DNA of 64,000 bases from Flavobacterium phragmitis (GTDB lineage Bacteria > Bacteroidota > Bacteroidia > Flavobacteriales > Flavobacteriaceae): assembly GCF_900112575.1 (NCBI RefSeq), contig NZ_FOMH01000011.1, forward strand, positions 212,595 to 276,594, read 5' to 3'. Below the pieces are notes generated by a model. It ran no database searches. It had not been told where the DNA came from and saw nothing but the letters and a program-made list of their open reading frames with translations. The position numbers and the translations under genes were made by a program. Below are positions 27,195 through 35,439 of the stretch, piece after piece; position 1 is the stretch's first letter; every line of letters starts with the position of its first letter.

Positions 27195-27725
27195 TTATTC
27201 TGCTAATTTGTAAACTTCGGTTAAGTTTCTTCCTAATCCATCATAGTCCAAACCATAACCCACAATAAATTTGTTCGGAATACGAATTCCGATATAATCT
27301 ATTTTTATGTCTTTTTTATATGCTTCGGGTTTAAAAAACAATGTTGCAATTTTAAAATGCTTTACATTTTGTGCTTTAAACAAATGTTTCAATTCTTCGA
27401 TTGTATTTCCGGTATCGATAATATCTTCGATGATAATTACCGTTCTTCCAGACAAGTCCTGATTAATTCCGATTAATTCTTTAACTGAATTTGTTGTTTC
27501 AGTTCCTTCATACGATGCCATTTTGATAAAGGAGACTTCGCACGGTTTTTTATATTTTTTCAAAAAATCTGATACGACCATAAAGGCACCATTCAAAACT
27601 CCAATAAAAATTGGCGTATCATCTCCAAAATCGTCTTCTACCTGAGCCACTATTTTAGTTAAAGCAAAATCAATTTCTTTAGCCGAAATAAACGGAACAA
27701 ATTGTTTATCGTGAAGTTGTATCAT
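27195..27725 (-). CDS. hpt: hypoxanthine phosphoribosyltransferase
   Basis: The 176-residue type I phosphoribosyltransferase salvages hypoxanthine (and usually guanine) with PRPP to IMP/GMP. The PRPP-binding motif is VIIIEDIIDTGNTIEEL, the N-terminal loop is GVLNGAFMVVSDF and the C-terminal base-binding part is VGYGLDYDGLGRNL. A longer in-frame version starts with TTG at 27752, but that codon overlaps a -7 box (27750-27757), so ATG 27725 (MIQLHDKQFVPF) is chosen. It is upstream of adk. Confidence 0.94.
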   Translation of the reverse strand: MIQLHDKQFVPFISAKEIDFALTKIVAQVEDDFGDDTPIFIGVLNGAFMVVSDFLKKYKKPCEVSFIKMASYEGTETTNSVKELIGINQDLSGRTVIIIEDIIDTGNTIEELKHLFKAQNVKHFKIATLFFKPEAYKKDIKIDYIGIRIPNKFIVGYGLDYDGLGRNLTEVYKLAE

Positions 27726-27749
27726 TATTTTTCTTTTTAAAATAATGGA

Positions 27750-27757
27750 CAAAGATA
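27750..27757 (-). promoter_or_regulatory. -7 promoter box of hpt-adk
   Basis: The minus strand reads TATCTTTG, a full match to TAnnTTTG. Transcription should start around 27743-27746, giving a leader of about 20 nt before the ATG at 27725 and excluding the upstream TTG start. Confidence 0.6.
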
Positions 27758-27913
27758 CAGAATTAGAACTTAACAGCTTATATCAAAATGGACTGTATCT
27801 GGATTATTTTTTTTAGAATGTTAAATATCAGTTAATATTTACAAACCAGTCTTTTAGGCTATTTTAAATTTCAGTAAATTGTTATGATATAATTATTTAA
27901 CTCCAAAAAACCA

Positions 27914-29197
27914 ATGAAAAAATCGTTAATCCTGTTTTCAATTCCGTTATTAGCTATAATGACTTCCTGCAACGGACAAGTAAAAAAAGAAGAAAAAGAA
28001 GCACTTGCCAAACAACCGGGAAATGTTGTAAAAACGGCTATCGGAGATATTACACTTCCCCCGCCCTACGCAACCGAATCCAAAACAAAGAACAGTAAAG
28101 TTTTAGGCTGGCCAGAAGGAAAAACCCCAAAAGCGCCTGAAGGTTTTACGGTAACGAAATTTGCTGACGGTTTCGAAAATCCGCGTTGGAGCTATATTGG
28201 ACCAAACAATGATATTTTTGTTGTGGAGAGCGGAACCAGAACAAGCAAAAACCAAATTATCATTTTACGCGATAAGGATAAAGACGGAAAATATGAAACT
28301 CGCGAAGTTTTTATTTCTGGTTTAAACAGACCTCTAGGAATGCTAATTCTTAAAGACTTTTTTTACATTGCAAATACCGACGGACTTTACCGTTACCCCT
28401 ATAAAAATACTCCTTTAAAATTAGAAACCAAAGGAACTAAAATTGTTGAGCTTCCTGCTGGCGGATACAACAATCACTGGACAAGAAGTTTGCTTGCTAA
28501 TCCTGAAGGAACGAAGATTTATATTGGTGTTGGTTCAGGAAGCAATGTTGGAGAAAACGGAATGGATAAAGAAATTCGCCGTGCCGCAATTTTAGAAATC
28601 AATCCTGACGGAACCGGCGAAAAAATTTATGCTGAAGGTCTTAGAAACCCAATGGGAATGGACTGGAATCCAGCCAACAAAAAAGAACTTTGGACAGCGG
28701 TAAACGAAAGAGATGAACTTGGCGATGATTTGGTTCCAGATTATATTACGAGTGTAAAAAGAGGCGGTTTTTACGGATGGCCTTATTCGTATTTTGGAAG
28801 TATTCCCGACCCAAGATGGAAAGGGAAAGGCGAACGAAAAGATTTGATAGAAAGAGCTATTGTTCCCGATGTTCCGGTTGGTGCTCACACTGCTTCGTTG
28901 GGATTAGCCTTTTACACTAAAAATGCTTTTCCTGCAAAATATAGAAATGGCGCTTTTGTAGGTCAGCATGGCTCCTGGAACCGATCTGTAATTTCAGGTT
29001 ATAAAGTTTTATTTGTTCCTTTTAAAGATGGAAAACCTTCAGGAAAACCAGAAGATTTTTTAACTGGTTTTATTTCAAATGATGAAAAAGCAGAAGTTTA
29101 TGGACGTCCAGTTGCAGTAACTGTTATGAATGACGGATCGCTTTTGGTAAATGATGATAGCGGAAATACGATTTGGAAAGTAACAGCGAATAAATAA
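27914..29197 (+). CDS. sorbosone/glucose dehydrogenase-like beta-propeller lipoprotein
   Basis: The 427-residue protein begins with a lipoprotein signal and lipobox Cys (IMTSCNGQ), so it should be membrane-anchored. The rest matches the glucose/sorbosone dehydrogenase propeller family: GFENPRWSYIGPNNDIFVVE, GLNRPLGMLI, GAHTASLGLAFY and GQHGSWNRS. Related PQQ- or metal-dependent proteins oxidise sugars, but many members have no proven substrate and cofactor use cannot be confirmed here. It is transcribed alone, and a repeat-rich gap of 238 nt separates it from the TonB receptor. Confidence 0.85.
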   Translation: MKKSLILFSIPLLAIMTSCNGQVKKEEKEALAKQPGNVVKTAIGDITLPPPYATESKTKNSKVLGWPEGKTPKAPEGFTVTKFADGFENPRWSYIGPNNDIFVVESGTRTSKNQIIILRDKDKDGKYETREVFISGLNRPLGMLILKDFFYIANTDGLYRYPYKNTPLKLETKGTKIVELPAGGYNNHWTRSLLANPEGTKIYIGVGSGSNVGENGMDKEIRRAAILEINPDGTGEKIYAEGLRNPMGMDWNPANKKELWTAVNERDELGDDLVPDYITSVKRGGFYGWPYSYFGSIPDPRWKGKGERKDLIERAIVPDVPVGAHTASLGLAFYTKNAFPAKYRNGAFVGQHGSWNRSVISGYKVLFVPFKDGKPSGKPEDFLTGFISNDEKAEVYGRPVAVTVMNDGSLLVNDDSGNTIWKVTANK

Positions 29198-29260
29198 AAT
29201 TCCAATTTTTTTAAATTCCAAATTCCAATTCTCTTAGAGAGTGGAACTAAACTATAAAGA

Positions 29261-29407
29261 TTTTTAAACACATAGAGACATAGATTTTTGTTCTAAAAAG
29301 ATGTTACTAAGAAAACCCGTTTTCACACATAGTTTTTCTATGTGGCTTTTGATAAGTAAAACGCCTTTTTTGCCTCAATCAATGACTGTGTTTCTATGTG
29401 TTAAAAT
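29261..29407. repeat. nested inverted-repeat element (ACACATAG family)
   Basis: An outer imperfect inverted repeat (TTTTTAAACACATAGAGACA at about 29261-29280, with CTGTGTTTCTATGTGTTAAAA at about 29386-29406) encloses an inner hairpin ACACATAG-TTTTT-CTATGTGG (29325-29345). It lies in the gap before the TonB receptor and has no coding capacity. Confidence 0.65.
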
Positions 29408-29435
29408 AAAACAGCACTTTTAACCTCCCTTATTT

Positions 29436-31526
29436 ATGCCTTTTCAAAATTGTTTTCTTTTTCTTTTGATTCTTTTTATTTCTAAAAACATTTCAGCACA
29501 AGAAAATATTGATTCTACCAAAACCCAAAAACTAGACGAAGTTTTAATAAGTCCGCTTCATATTAATCGGGATTTGCAAAATAGTCCGGCTTCAATTGGC
29601 ATTTTATCCGAAAAAGAATTACTTCGAAATAACACCACAGACATTAGTAATATCATTAATACGATTCCGGGTGTTTTTATGCAATCGTCGAATATTACCA
29701 CAACCCGAATTTCGATTCGTGGAATTGGCGCCAGAACACCATACGGAACGAATAAAATCAGAGCTTTTTATGGAAATATTCCTCTGACATCTGGAAACAG
29801 CGAAACCGTAATTGACGATATCGATCTTCAAAACATTAATCAAATTGAAGTGATAAAAGGTCCGCTTTCGAGTATTTATGGCGCTGGTTTAGGCGGAGCA
29901 ATTTTAATTTCGCCTCAAACATTTAATAAAGGAAATTATCAAACTGAAATCAGTTCTATTATTGGCTCTTTTGGTTTATTGAAAAACAGGGTCAGTTTTA
30001 ATTTGAATGAAAAAAGTGCTTCTTTAAATCTAAGTTATCATAATTTAAAGACCGACGGCTGGCGAGAAAACAGCGTTTACAATCGGGAAGGAATTACACT
30101 TGGCGGTGAATTATTCAGAAAGAAAAACAGCAAACTGACTTACTTCTCCAACTATACATATTTAAAAGCTTACATTCCGAGTTCAATCAACAAAACCACT
30201 TTCGAAAATAATCCACAAGCGGCTGCTCCAACTTGGGTTGCTTCAAAAGGTTTTAAAGAATACAAATCAACTTTGGCAGGATTGGCTTATGATTTTAAAT
30301 TAAATGATCATTTGAATAATTCGACTTCTGTTTTTATCAATTATAAAGACAGCAACGAACCGCGACCTTTTGATATTTTGCGTCAATATACTTTTGCCTC
30401 GGGTGTACGAACTCAATTTTCGGGAGATTTCAATATCGGAAAAATTAAAAATCAATTTATTGCGGGATTAGAATATTTCAGAGATAATTATAGCGGAAAT
30501 ACTTTCGAAAACTTGTATCAGCAAAATAATGGGAATGGAAGTCTGCAAGGCGATCAGCTTACTGCAACCGATCAAAAAAGACATTTTTATAATGTTTTTT
30601 CGCAAATCAGAACATTGCTTTCTGATCGATTTGAGATTCAGGCAGGTTTAAATTACAACAAAACCAAATTCGAACTTCAGAATGATTTTCCCGCTTCCGC
30701 GAATAATCCGAAGGAGAAATATAGTTACGATGGAATTTTTTCGCCACAACTTTCTTTTTTGTTCAAGCCAAATGAAGTTCAGACAATCTATTTTTCTGCA
30801 AGCCGAGGATTTTCTCTTCCCGCAACCGAAGAAACTCTAACCTCAACGGGTAATATCAATCAAAACATAAAACCTGAAACGGGTTATAACTTTGAATTGG
30901 GTGGAAAACTTCATTTTTTCAATAAAAAACTATATGCCGAAATTGCAATTTATCGAATGGAAATTAAAGATTTATTGGTAGCCAAAAGAATCGGCGATGA
31001 TCAATACGAAGGTATGAATGCAGGAAAAACCTTTCATGAAGGAATTGAAATTTCCTTAAATCATAATTGGCCAATCAATCGAATTTTTACTCTAAATTCT
31101 TATGTCGGAACTTCAATTGGAAATTATGAATTTAAAGAATTTGTCGATAACGGAAATGATTATTCCGGAAACAAATTAACCGGAGTTCCAGCCAATACCG
31201 CAAGCGCTGGTTTTACCTTAAACCTAAATTCAGGATTTTACTTTACCGCCGATTTTCAGTTTACAGACAAAATCCCAATGAATGATTCAAATGCCGATTA
31301 TTCCGATTCTTATTCACTTCTGAATTTAAAAGCCGGTTATCAATTTGAAATTTTATCAGGTTTAAAAGCTCATTTTGATGCAGGCATAAATAATGTAATG
31401 GACGAAAAATACGCTTCTATGATTTTGACCAATGCCACTGCCGTTGGAAATGCACTACCAAGATTTTATTATCCTGGATTGCCGATAAACTATTACGGAA
31501 TTATCTCATTAAATTATGTATTTTAG
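29436..31526 (+). CDS. TonB-dependent outer-membrane receptor (siderophore/metal type)
   Basis: The 696-residue receptor has a signal peptide (about 1-21, ending ISAQ) and a TonB-box region KLDEVLISP (about 33-41). The plug contains SISIR-like RISIRGIGARTPYG, VIKGPLSSIYGAGLGGAILI and later barrel strands including GMNAGKTFHEGIEISLNHNW, and ends LNYVF. It lacks the SusC-type carboxypeptidase-regulatory domain and is shorter, more like FecA/BtuB-type receptors for iron complexes, cobalamin or small ligands. The ligand cannot be told from sequence. The gene that starts 24 nt downstream is probably co-transcribed. Confidence 0.93.
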   Translation: MPFQNCFLFLLILFISKNISAQENIDSTKTQKLDEVLISPLHINRDLQNSPASIGILSEKELLRNNTTDISNIINTIPGVFMQSSNITTTRISIRGIGARTPYGTNKIRAFYGNIPLTSGNSETVIDDIDLQNINQIEVIKGPLSSIYGAGLGGAILISPQTFNKGNYQTEISSIIGSFGLLKNRVSFNLNEKSASLNLSYHNLKTDGWRENSVYNREGITLGGELFRKKNSKLTYFSNYTYLKAYIPSSINKTTFENNPQAAAPTWVASKGFKEYKSTLAGLAYDFKLNDHLNNSTSVFINYKDSNEPRPFDILRQYTFASGVRTQFSGDFNIGKIKNQFIAGLEYFRDNYSGNTFENLYQQNNGNGSLQGDQLTATDQKRHFYNVFSQIRTLLSDRFEIQAGLNYNKTKFELQNDFPASANNPKEKYSYDGIFSPQLSFLFKPNEVQTIYFSASRGFSLPATEETLTSTGNINQNIKPETGYNFELGGKLHFFNKKLYAEIAIYRMEIKDLLVAKRIGDDQYEGMNAGKTFHEGIEISLNHNWPINRIFTLNSYVGTSIGNYEFKEFVDNGNDYSGNKLTGVPANTASAGFTLNLNSGFYFTADFQFTDKIPMNDSNADYSDSYSLLNLKAGYQFEILSGLKAHFDAGINNVMDEKYASMILTNATAVGNALPRFYYPGLPINYYGIISLNYVF

Positions 31527-31550
31527 CATTGTATTTAATTTCACAAAACA

Positions 31551-32102
31551 ATGCTTTCCGAATTGCAGAAAAAACTGGATTACGTCAATGCTTATAGAGA
31601 AAATCGTCTCAAAACGGCAAAAGATGTTTTAGAAAACCCTTCGCTTTTTAGTGAATTGGTTTCGATTTGCTTTTCGCCCGAAGATAAAAACAATCATAAA
31701 GCTTGCTGGATTTTAGAATTTGTTTCATACGAAGAATTGTATTGGCTCCAGCCTCATCTTGATTTTTTCTGTTCGAATTTAAAAGTTTTAAAAGATGAAA
31801 GTTCTTTGCGACCGATTGCAAAAGTGGTTCAGCTTTTGGTAAAATCGCATTACAAGAAAAACGAAAACGGCATAAAACTCTCCGAAGAAAATCTTCAAGA
31901 CTGCATCGAAGCTTCTTTCGACTGGCTCATTAACGATACCAAAGTCGCCACAAAAGCCTATTCTATTCGTACTTTATATATTTTAGGAAATTATTACGAC
32001 TGGATTCATCCCGAACTAAAAATCATAATCGATAAAGATTTCGGAGACCATTCGCCCGCATACAAAGCCGTCGCCAAAGAAGTTTTGAAGAAAATAAAAT
32101 AA
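31551..32102 (+). CDS. small alpha-helical HEAT-like protein of unknown function
   Basis: The 183-residue protein is predicted to be almost all helical and soluble, with HEAT-repeat-like units (for example KACWILEFVSYEELYWLQPH, SLRPIAKVVQLLVKSHY and TKVATKAYSIRTLYILGNYY). Relatives in flavobacteria are sometimes labelled adenylosuccinate lyase, but none of that enzyme's signature motifs is present and the length is less than half. That label should not be used. It starts 24 nt after the TonB receptor, suggesting one transcript. Confidence 0.75.
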   Translation: MLSELQKKLDYVNAYRENRLKTAKDVLENPSLFSELVSICFSPEDKNNHKACWILEFVSYEELYWLQPHLDFFCSNLKVLKDESSLRPIAKVVQLLVKSHYKKNENGIKLSEENLQDCIEASFDWLINDTKVATKAYSIRTLYILGNYYDWIHPELKIIIDKDFGDHSPAYKAVAKEVLKKIK

Positions 32103-32109
32103 GTTTTAG

Positions 32110-32196
32110 TTGCCACGAATTACACTAATTTCACTAATTTTTTATGTTGAATTTGAAAAAAAAATAATTCGTGGAAATTCGTGTAATTCGTGGCAA
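32110..32196. repeat. GCCACGAATT-family palindromic element, copy 1
   Basis: Perfect 16-bp arms TTGCCACGAATTACAC (32110-32125) and GTGTAATTCGTGGCAA (32181-32196) flank AT-rich DNA with further permuted words. Related elements occur at 42683-42766 and 59817-59881. Confidence 0.85.
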
Positions 32197-32244
32197 ACAA
32201 AAAAAACCTCTATAATCCTTTTAATCTGTGGCAGAAAACTAAAT

Positions 32245-32276
32245 TTTGGCTAAAAAAAGATTAAAAACTATCTTTG
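32245..32276 (+). promoter_or_regulatory. promoter of the DUF6364/PIN module
   Basis: A -33 TTTG (32245-32248), 20 nt of spacer and a -7 TATCTTTG (32269-32276) make a full Bacteroidota promoter. Transcription should begin near 32281-32284, which rules out an in-frame start at 32246 and supports ATG 32327. A second -7-like TACATTTG lies at 32303-32310. Confidence 0.75.
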
Positions 32277-32326
32277 CAAAAACGCGACATAATTATTTTA
32301 CGTACATTTGTAAAAACTTTACGTAT

Positions 32327-32575
32327 ATGAATACAAAACTCACTTTATCGCTTGAAAAAGAGGTTATCGATCAAGCGAAGTTGTATGCTAAAAAAACAGG
32401 CCGAAGCTTATCTGAGTTGGTAGAAAGTTACTTTAAAAATTTAACTGAGAAGACAGAAACATACGACGACATTCATCCGAAAGTAAAAAAGCTTATTGGA
32501 ATAGTTACTTTACCAGATGATTTTGACGAAGAGAAAGTAAAAGAAGAACATTACAGAGAAAAATACGGTCTATGA
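32327..32575 (+). CDS. DUF6364 family antitoxin-like protein
   Basis: The 82-residue protein opens with MNTKLTLSLEKEVIDQAKLY and KKTGRSLSELVESYFKNL, a ribbon-helix-helix-like DNA-binding unit of the DUF6364 family. A short acidic tail follows (about 45-82), likely the toxin-binding part. Its stop overlaps the PIN toxin start by ATGA, typical of VapBC-like modules where the antitoxin represses its own promoter. ATG 32327 is chosen because the promoter lies upstream and the conserved family start is MNTKLTL. Confidence 0.87.
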   Translation: MNTKLTLSLEKEVIDQAKLYAKKTGRSLSELVESYFKNLTEKTETYDDIHPKVKKLIGIVTLPDDFDEEKVKEEHYREKYGL

Positions 32576-32985
32576 AAAACGTATTTATTGACACTAATAT
32601 TTTAATGGATATTTTCGCCAATCGACAGCCTTTTGTGCATAATTCATTAAAAATATACACTTTAGGCGTTGATAAAAAAATCAAGCTATATTCTACATCA
32701 AACACTATAATAACCCTTCATTATCTGTTAAAAAGATTAATTCCAGAAGAAAAAATTAGAATGGCTTTAGATGAAATTACTCAGAATATAGAAATAATTC
32801 CTATTGACGTAAACATTATTAAAAAAAGTTTAAAATCCAATCACAAAGATTTTGAAGATGCAATTCAAATTACATCGGCTCAATCAATAAATTCAATGGA
32901 TTGCATCATTACACGAGATTTAAAAGATTTTAAATTTTCTGAAATTAATGTATTCACTCCCGATGAATTTCTAAATACACTATAA
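32572..32985 (+). CDS. PIN-domain ribonuclease toxin
   Basis: The 137-residue PIN protein should be a Mg2+-dependent RNase neutralised by the DUF6364 protein upstream (4-nt ATGA overlap). Acidic active-site residues are visible: Asp7 in FIDTNILMD, Glu95/Asp96 in KDFEDAIQ and Asp116 in IITRDLKDF, with SMDCIITR before it. This is a VapC-like type II toxin. Only 5 nt separate its stop from purK, so the toxin message may run into a purine gene. Confidence 0.9.
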   Translation: MKNVFIDTNILMDIFANRQPFVHNSLKIYTLGVDKKIKLYSTSNTIITLHYLLKRLIPEEKIRMALDEITQNIEIIPIDVNIIKKSLKSNHKDFEDAIQITSAQSINSMDCIITRDLKDFKFSEINVFTPDEFLNTL

Positions 32986-32990
32986 TACAA

Positions 32991-34139
32991 ATGAATTATT
33001 TTTCTTCTGATTTTAAATTAGGAATATTAGGTGGCGGACAATTAGGCAAAATGCTTTTGTTCGACACCAGAAAATTTGACATACAAACTTACGTTCTAGA
33101 TCCAAGCGACGAAGCGCCGAGTAAAATTGCCTGCAACAAGTTTTTTCAAGGCGATTTAATGGATTATGAAACGGTTTATAATTTCGGGAAACAAGTCGAT
33201 GTTTTGACTTTCGAAATTGAACTGGTAAACCTTGAAGCTTTGACACAATTGGAAAACGAAGGTTTAAAAATATATCCGTCTCCAAAAACCTTAAAAGGAA
33301 TTCAGAATAAAGGCGTTCAAAAAGAATTTTACGCTAAAAATAATATCCCAACTGCACCTTTCGAAAGATTTGAAAATTTAGAAAATCTAAAATCTAAAAT
33401 CAGCGATCTAAAATTACCTTTTGTGTGGAAATGCACCGAATTTGGTTATGACGGAAACGGAGTAAAAATAGTTCGTCAAGCATCCGATTTAGATACCTTG
33501 CCAAATGTAGAATGCATTGCTGAAACTATGGTTCCGTTCAAAAACGAATTGGCAGTAATTGTGGTTAGAAATCCATCAGGAGAAATGAAAACCTATCCGG
33601 TTGTAGAAATGGAATTTCATCCAGAAGCAAACCAAGTTGAATACGTAATTTGCCCAGCAAGAATCGACGATAAAGTTGCTGAAAAAGCTAGAGCAATTGC
33701 TTTGCAGGTTTCAGAAAACTTCAATCACGTTGGACTTTTAGCCGTTGAAATGTTCCAGACTCAAGATGACGAAATTTTGGTAAACGAAGTTGCGCCACGT
33801 CCGCACAATTCTGGACATTATTCTATCGAAGCAAGTTATACTTCACAATTCGAAAATCATTTACGCGCTATCTTAGATCTTCCTTTAGGAAACACAGACA
33901 GCAAAGTGGCCGGAATTATGGTAAATTTAGTGGGTGCCGAAGGTCATTCTGGAAACGTGGTTTATGAAAACATCGAAACCATTTTAGGATGGGATGGTGT
34001 TACACCTCATATTTACGGAAAGAAACAAACACGTCCGTTTAGAAAAATGGGTCATGTTACGATTGTAAATGAAGATATGGCTGAGGCCAGAAGAATTGCA
34101 CAGGAAGTTAAGAATACTATTAAAGTTATTAGTGAATAG
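32991..34139 (+). CDS. purK: 5-(carboxyamino)imidazole ribonucleotide synthase PurK
   Basis: The 382-residue ATP-grasp enzyme carboxylates AIR to N5-CAIR using ATP and bicarbonate in purine biosynthesis. The Rossmann start LGILGGGQLGKMLLFDTRKF, ATP-grasp segment VWKCTEFGYDGNGVKIV and metal-binding VNEVAPRPHNSGHYSIEAS are diagnostic. purE follows 102 nt downstream. No separate -7 box was found between the PIN toxin and this gene, so it may depend on the toxin-antitoxin promoter or a weak internal one. Confidence 0.96.
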   Translation: MNYFSSDFKLGILGGGQLGKMLLFDTRKFDIQTYVLDPSDEAPSKIACNKFFQGDLMDYETVYNFGKQVDVLTFEIELVNLEALTQLENEGLKIYPSPKTLKGIQNKGVQKEFYAKNNIPTAPFERFENLENLKSKISDLKLPFVWKCTEFGYDGNGVKIVRQASDLDTLPNVECIAETMVPFKNELAVIVVRNPSGEMKTYPVVEMEFHPEANQVEYVICPARIDDKVAEKARAIALQVSENFNHVGLLAVEMFQTQDDEILVNEVAPRPHNSGHYSIEASYTSQFENHLRAILDLPLGNTDSKVAGIMVNLVGAEGHSGNVVYENIETILGWDGVTPHIYGKKQTRPFRKMGHVTIVNEDMAEARRIAQEVKNTIKVISE

Positions 34140-34241
34140 TTTTCAGTCGCAGTCACAGTATTCAGTTTAAAAACTATATTTTTTTGAAGTCTCAGTATTA
34201 ACTTGAAACCTGAAACTTGAAACCAATAAACAAAAAACAAA

Positions 34242-34724
34242 ATGAGCAAAGTAGCTATTATAATGGGAAGCATCTCAGACATGCCAGTTATGCAGGATGC
34301 AATCGACATATTAAAACAATTTAATGTAGAAGTTGAAGTAGATATCGTTTCGGCACACAGAACGCCTGAGAAATTATTCGATTTCAGCAAAAATGCACAC
34401 AACCGCGGTATTTCGGTAATTATTGCCGGTGCGGGCGGTGCGGCGCATTTACCGGGAATGGTGGCTTCAATGTCTCCGCTTCCTGTAATTGGTGTTCCTG
34501 TAAAATCAAGCAATTCGATAGATGGCTGGGATTCGGTTTTATCGATTCTGCAAATGCCGGGTGGCGTTCCTGTTGCAACTGTAGCTTTAAACGGAGCAAA
34601 AAATGCCGGAATCTTAGCAGCACAAATCATTGGAAGCCACAATAAAAAAGTTTTAGATACTATTATTTCTTATAAAGAAGAATTGAAAGCGGCGGTTAAT
34701 AAAGCGGCTGAAAGTCTCAAATAG
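34242..34724 (+). CDS. purE: N5-CAIR mutase PurE (class I)
   Basis: The 160-residue enzyme moves the carboxylate of N5-CAIR to form CAIR, the step after PurK. Class I signatures are GSISDMPVMQDAIDIL, SAHRTPEKLFDF (active-site His) and AGAGGAAHLPGMVAS. Length fits the octameric bacterial type. It lies 102 nt after purK, with CAGTCGCAGTC-type repeat words in the gap, and is followed by a terminator-like hairpin at 34755-34794. Confidence 0.97.
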   Translation: MSKVAIIMGSISDMPVMQDAIDILKQFNVEVEVDIVSAHRTPEKLFDFSKNAHNRGISVIIAGAGGAAHLPGMVASMSPLPVIGVPVKSSNSIDGWDSVLSILQMPGGVPVATVALNGAKNAGILAAQIIGSHNKKVLDTIISYKEELKAAVNKAAESLK

Positions 34725-34754
34725 TCATCAGTCTCAGTTTTCAGTCACAGCAAG

Positions 34755-34794
34755 CACAGAGGAACACAAAATTTGTGAATCTCTGTGTTTTTTT
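34755..34794 (+). terminator. terminator-like hairpin after purE
   Basis: CACAGAG (34755-34761) pairs with CTCTGTG (34781-34787), with an inner CACAAA/TTTGTG stem, followed by a run of seven T. It is about 31 nt after the purE stop. Confidence 0.7.
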
Positions 34795-34867
34795 CTTGGT
34801 GAATCTTTGCGAAATAAGCCTCTTCAAGAATTAACTAATCCTTATAAAAATTTCTAAAAGAAAAACT

Positions 34868-34875
34868 TAACTTTG
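34868..34875 (+). promoter_or_regulatory. -7 promoter box of the ParE-type module
   Basis: TAACTTTG matches TAnnTTTG and lies 13 nt before the antitoxin ATG at 34889, predicting a very short leader. No -33 TTTG at the usual spacing was found. Confidence 0.5.
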
Positions 34876-34888
34876 AGAAAAAAGCAAA

Positions 34889-35116
34889 ATGAACATTCAA
34901 ACTTCTAAAATAGAGCTCGCTAAAATAGTTTTAGACATTGAAAATCCCGATTTAATTCAGGAAATTGTCGAGTTCATTCAATCTAAAGAAAATCTTTCAG
35001 AAGAACAAAAAACCAAAATAAATGAGGCCATTTATTCTTTAGATAATAATGAAGGAATTTCACATGATGTTGTTATGGAAGAAACCAAAAATCGTTATTC
35101 AAAATACTTTAAATAA
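34889..35116 (+). CDS. antitoxin-like partner of a ParE-type toxin
   Basis: The 75-residue protein is mostly helical and acidic (KIELAKIVLDIENPDLIQEI, then DVVMEETKNRYSKYF at the C-terminus). The C-terminal tail ending in a basic-aromatic motif is common in partners of ParE/RelE toxins in Bacteroidota. Its stop overlaps the toxin ATG by one base (TAATG). No clear DNA-binding fold is visible, so autoregulation is uncertain. The identification rests on size, composition and linkage. Confidence 0.8.
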   Translation: MNIQTSKIELAKIVLDIENPDLIQEIVEFIQSKENLSEEQKTKINEAIYSLDNNEGISHDVVMEETKNRYSKYFK

Positions 35117-35403
35117 TGAATGTAATTTGGTCTCCACAAGCTAAACAAGACTTTTGGAACAACATCGATTATTTGGAAGCTGAATGGTCTGAAAAAGTTG
35201 CTCAAAATTTCATTGAAAAAGTAAATACCACAATTACACTTTTAAAAAATGACAATGTTTTATTTCTCAAAACAAATTATAAAAACGTTTATAAAATTGT
35301 CATCACCAAACACATTTCACTTTATTACCGTATCGAAAACACTAATTTAGAATTACTTCGTTTTTGGAATACTTTTCAGGATACGAAGAAATTCAAATTA
35401 TGA
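35116..35403 (+). CDS. RelE/ParE-family toxin
   Basis: The 95-residue protein has the ParE/RelE pattern: VIWSPQAKQDFWNNIDYLEA, a long helix with EKVAQNFIEKVNTTITLL, then the beta strands YKIVITKHISLYYRIE and LELLRFWNTFQDTKKF. ParE-type members poison gyrase and RelE-type members cleave mRNA. The sequence does not settle which applies. It is translationally coupled to the antitoxin. Confidence 0.87.
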   Translation: MNVIWSPQAKQDFWNNIDYLEAEWSEKVAQNFIEKVNTTITLLKNDNVLFLKTNYKNVYKIVITKHISLYYRIENTNLELLRFWNTFQDTKKFKL

Positions 35404-35439
35404 TTTCCTAATTTTATATTTTTAAAAAGCATAAATAAT

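Noticed and set aside
31551..32102. Adenylosuccinate lyase
   Set aside because: Relatives carry this label, but the protein is too short and lacks the lyase signature motifs. It looks like a HEAT-type helical protein.
32246..32326. N-terminal extension of the DUF6364 antitoxin
   Set aside because: The promoter -7 box (32269-32276) lies inside it and the conserved family start is at 32327.
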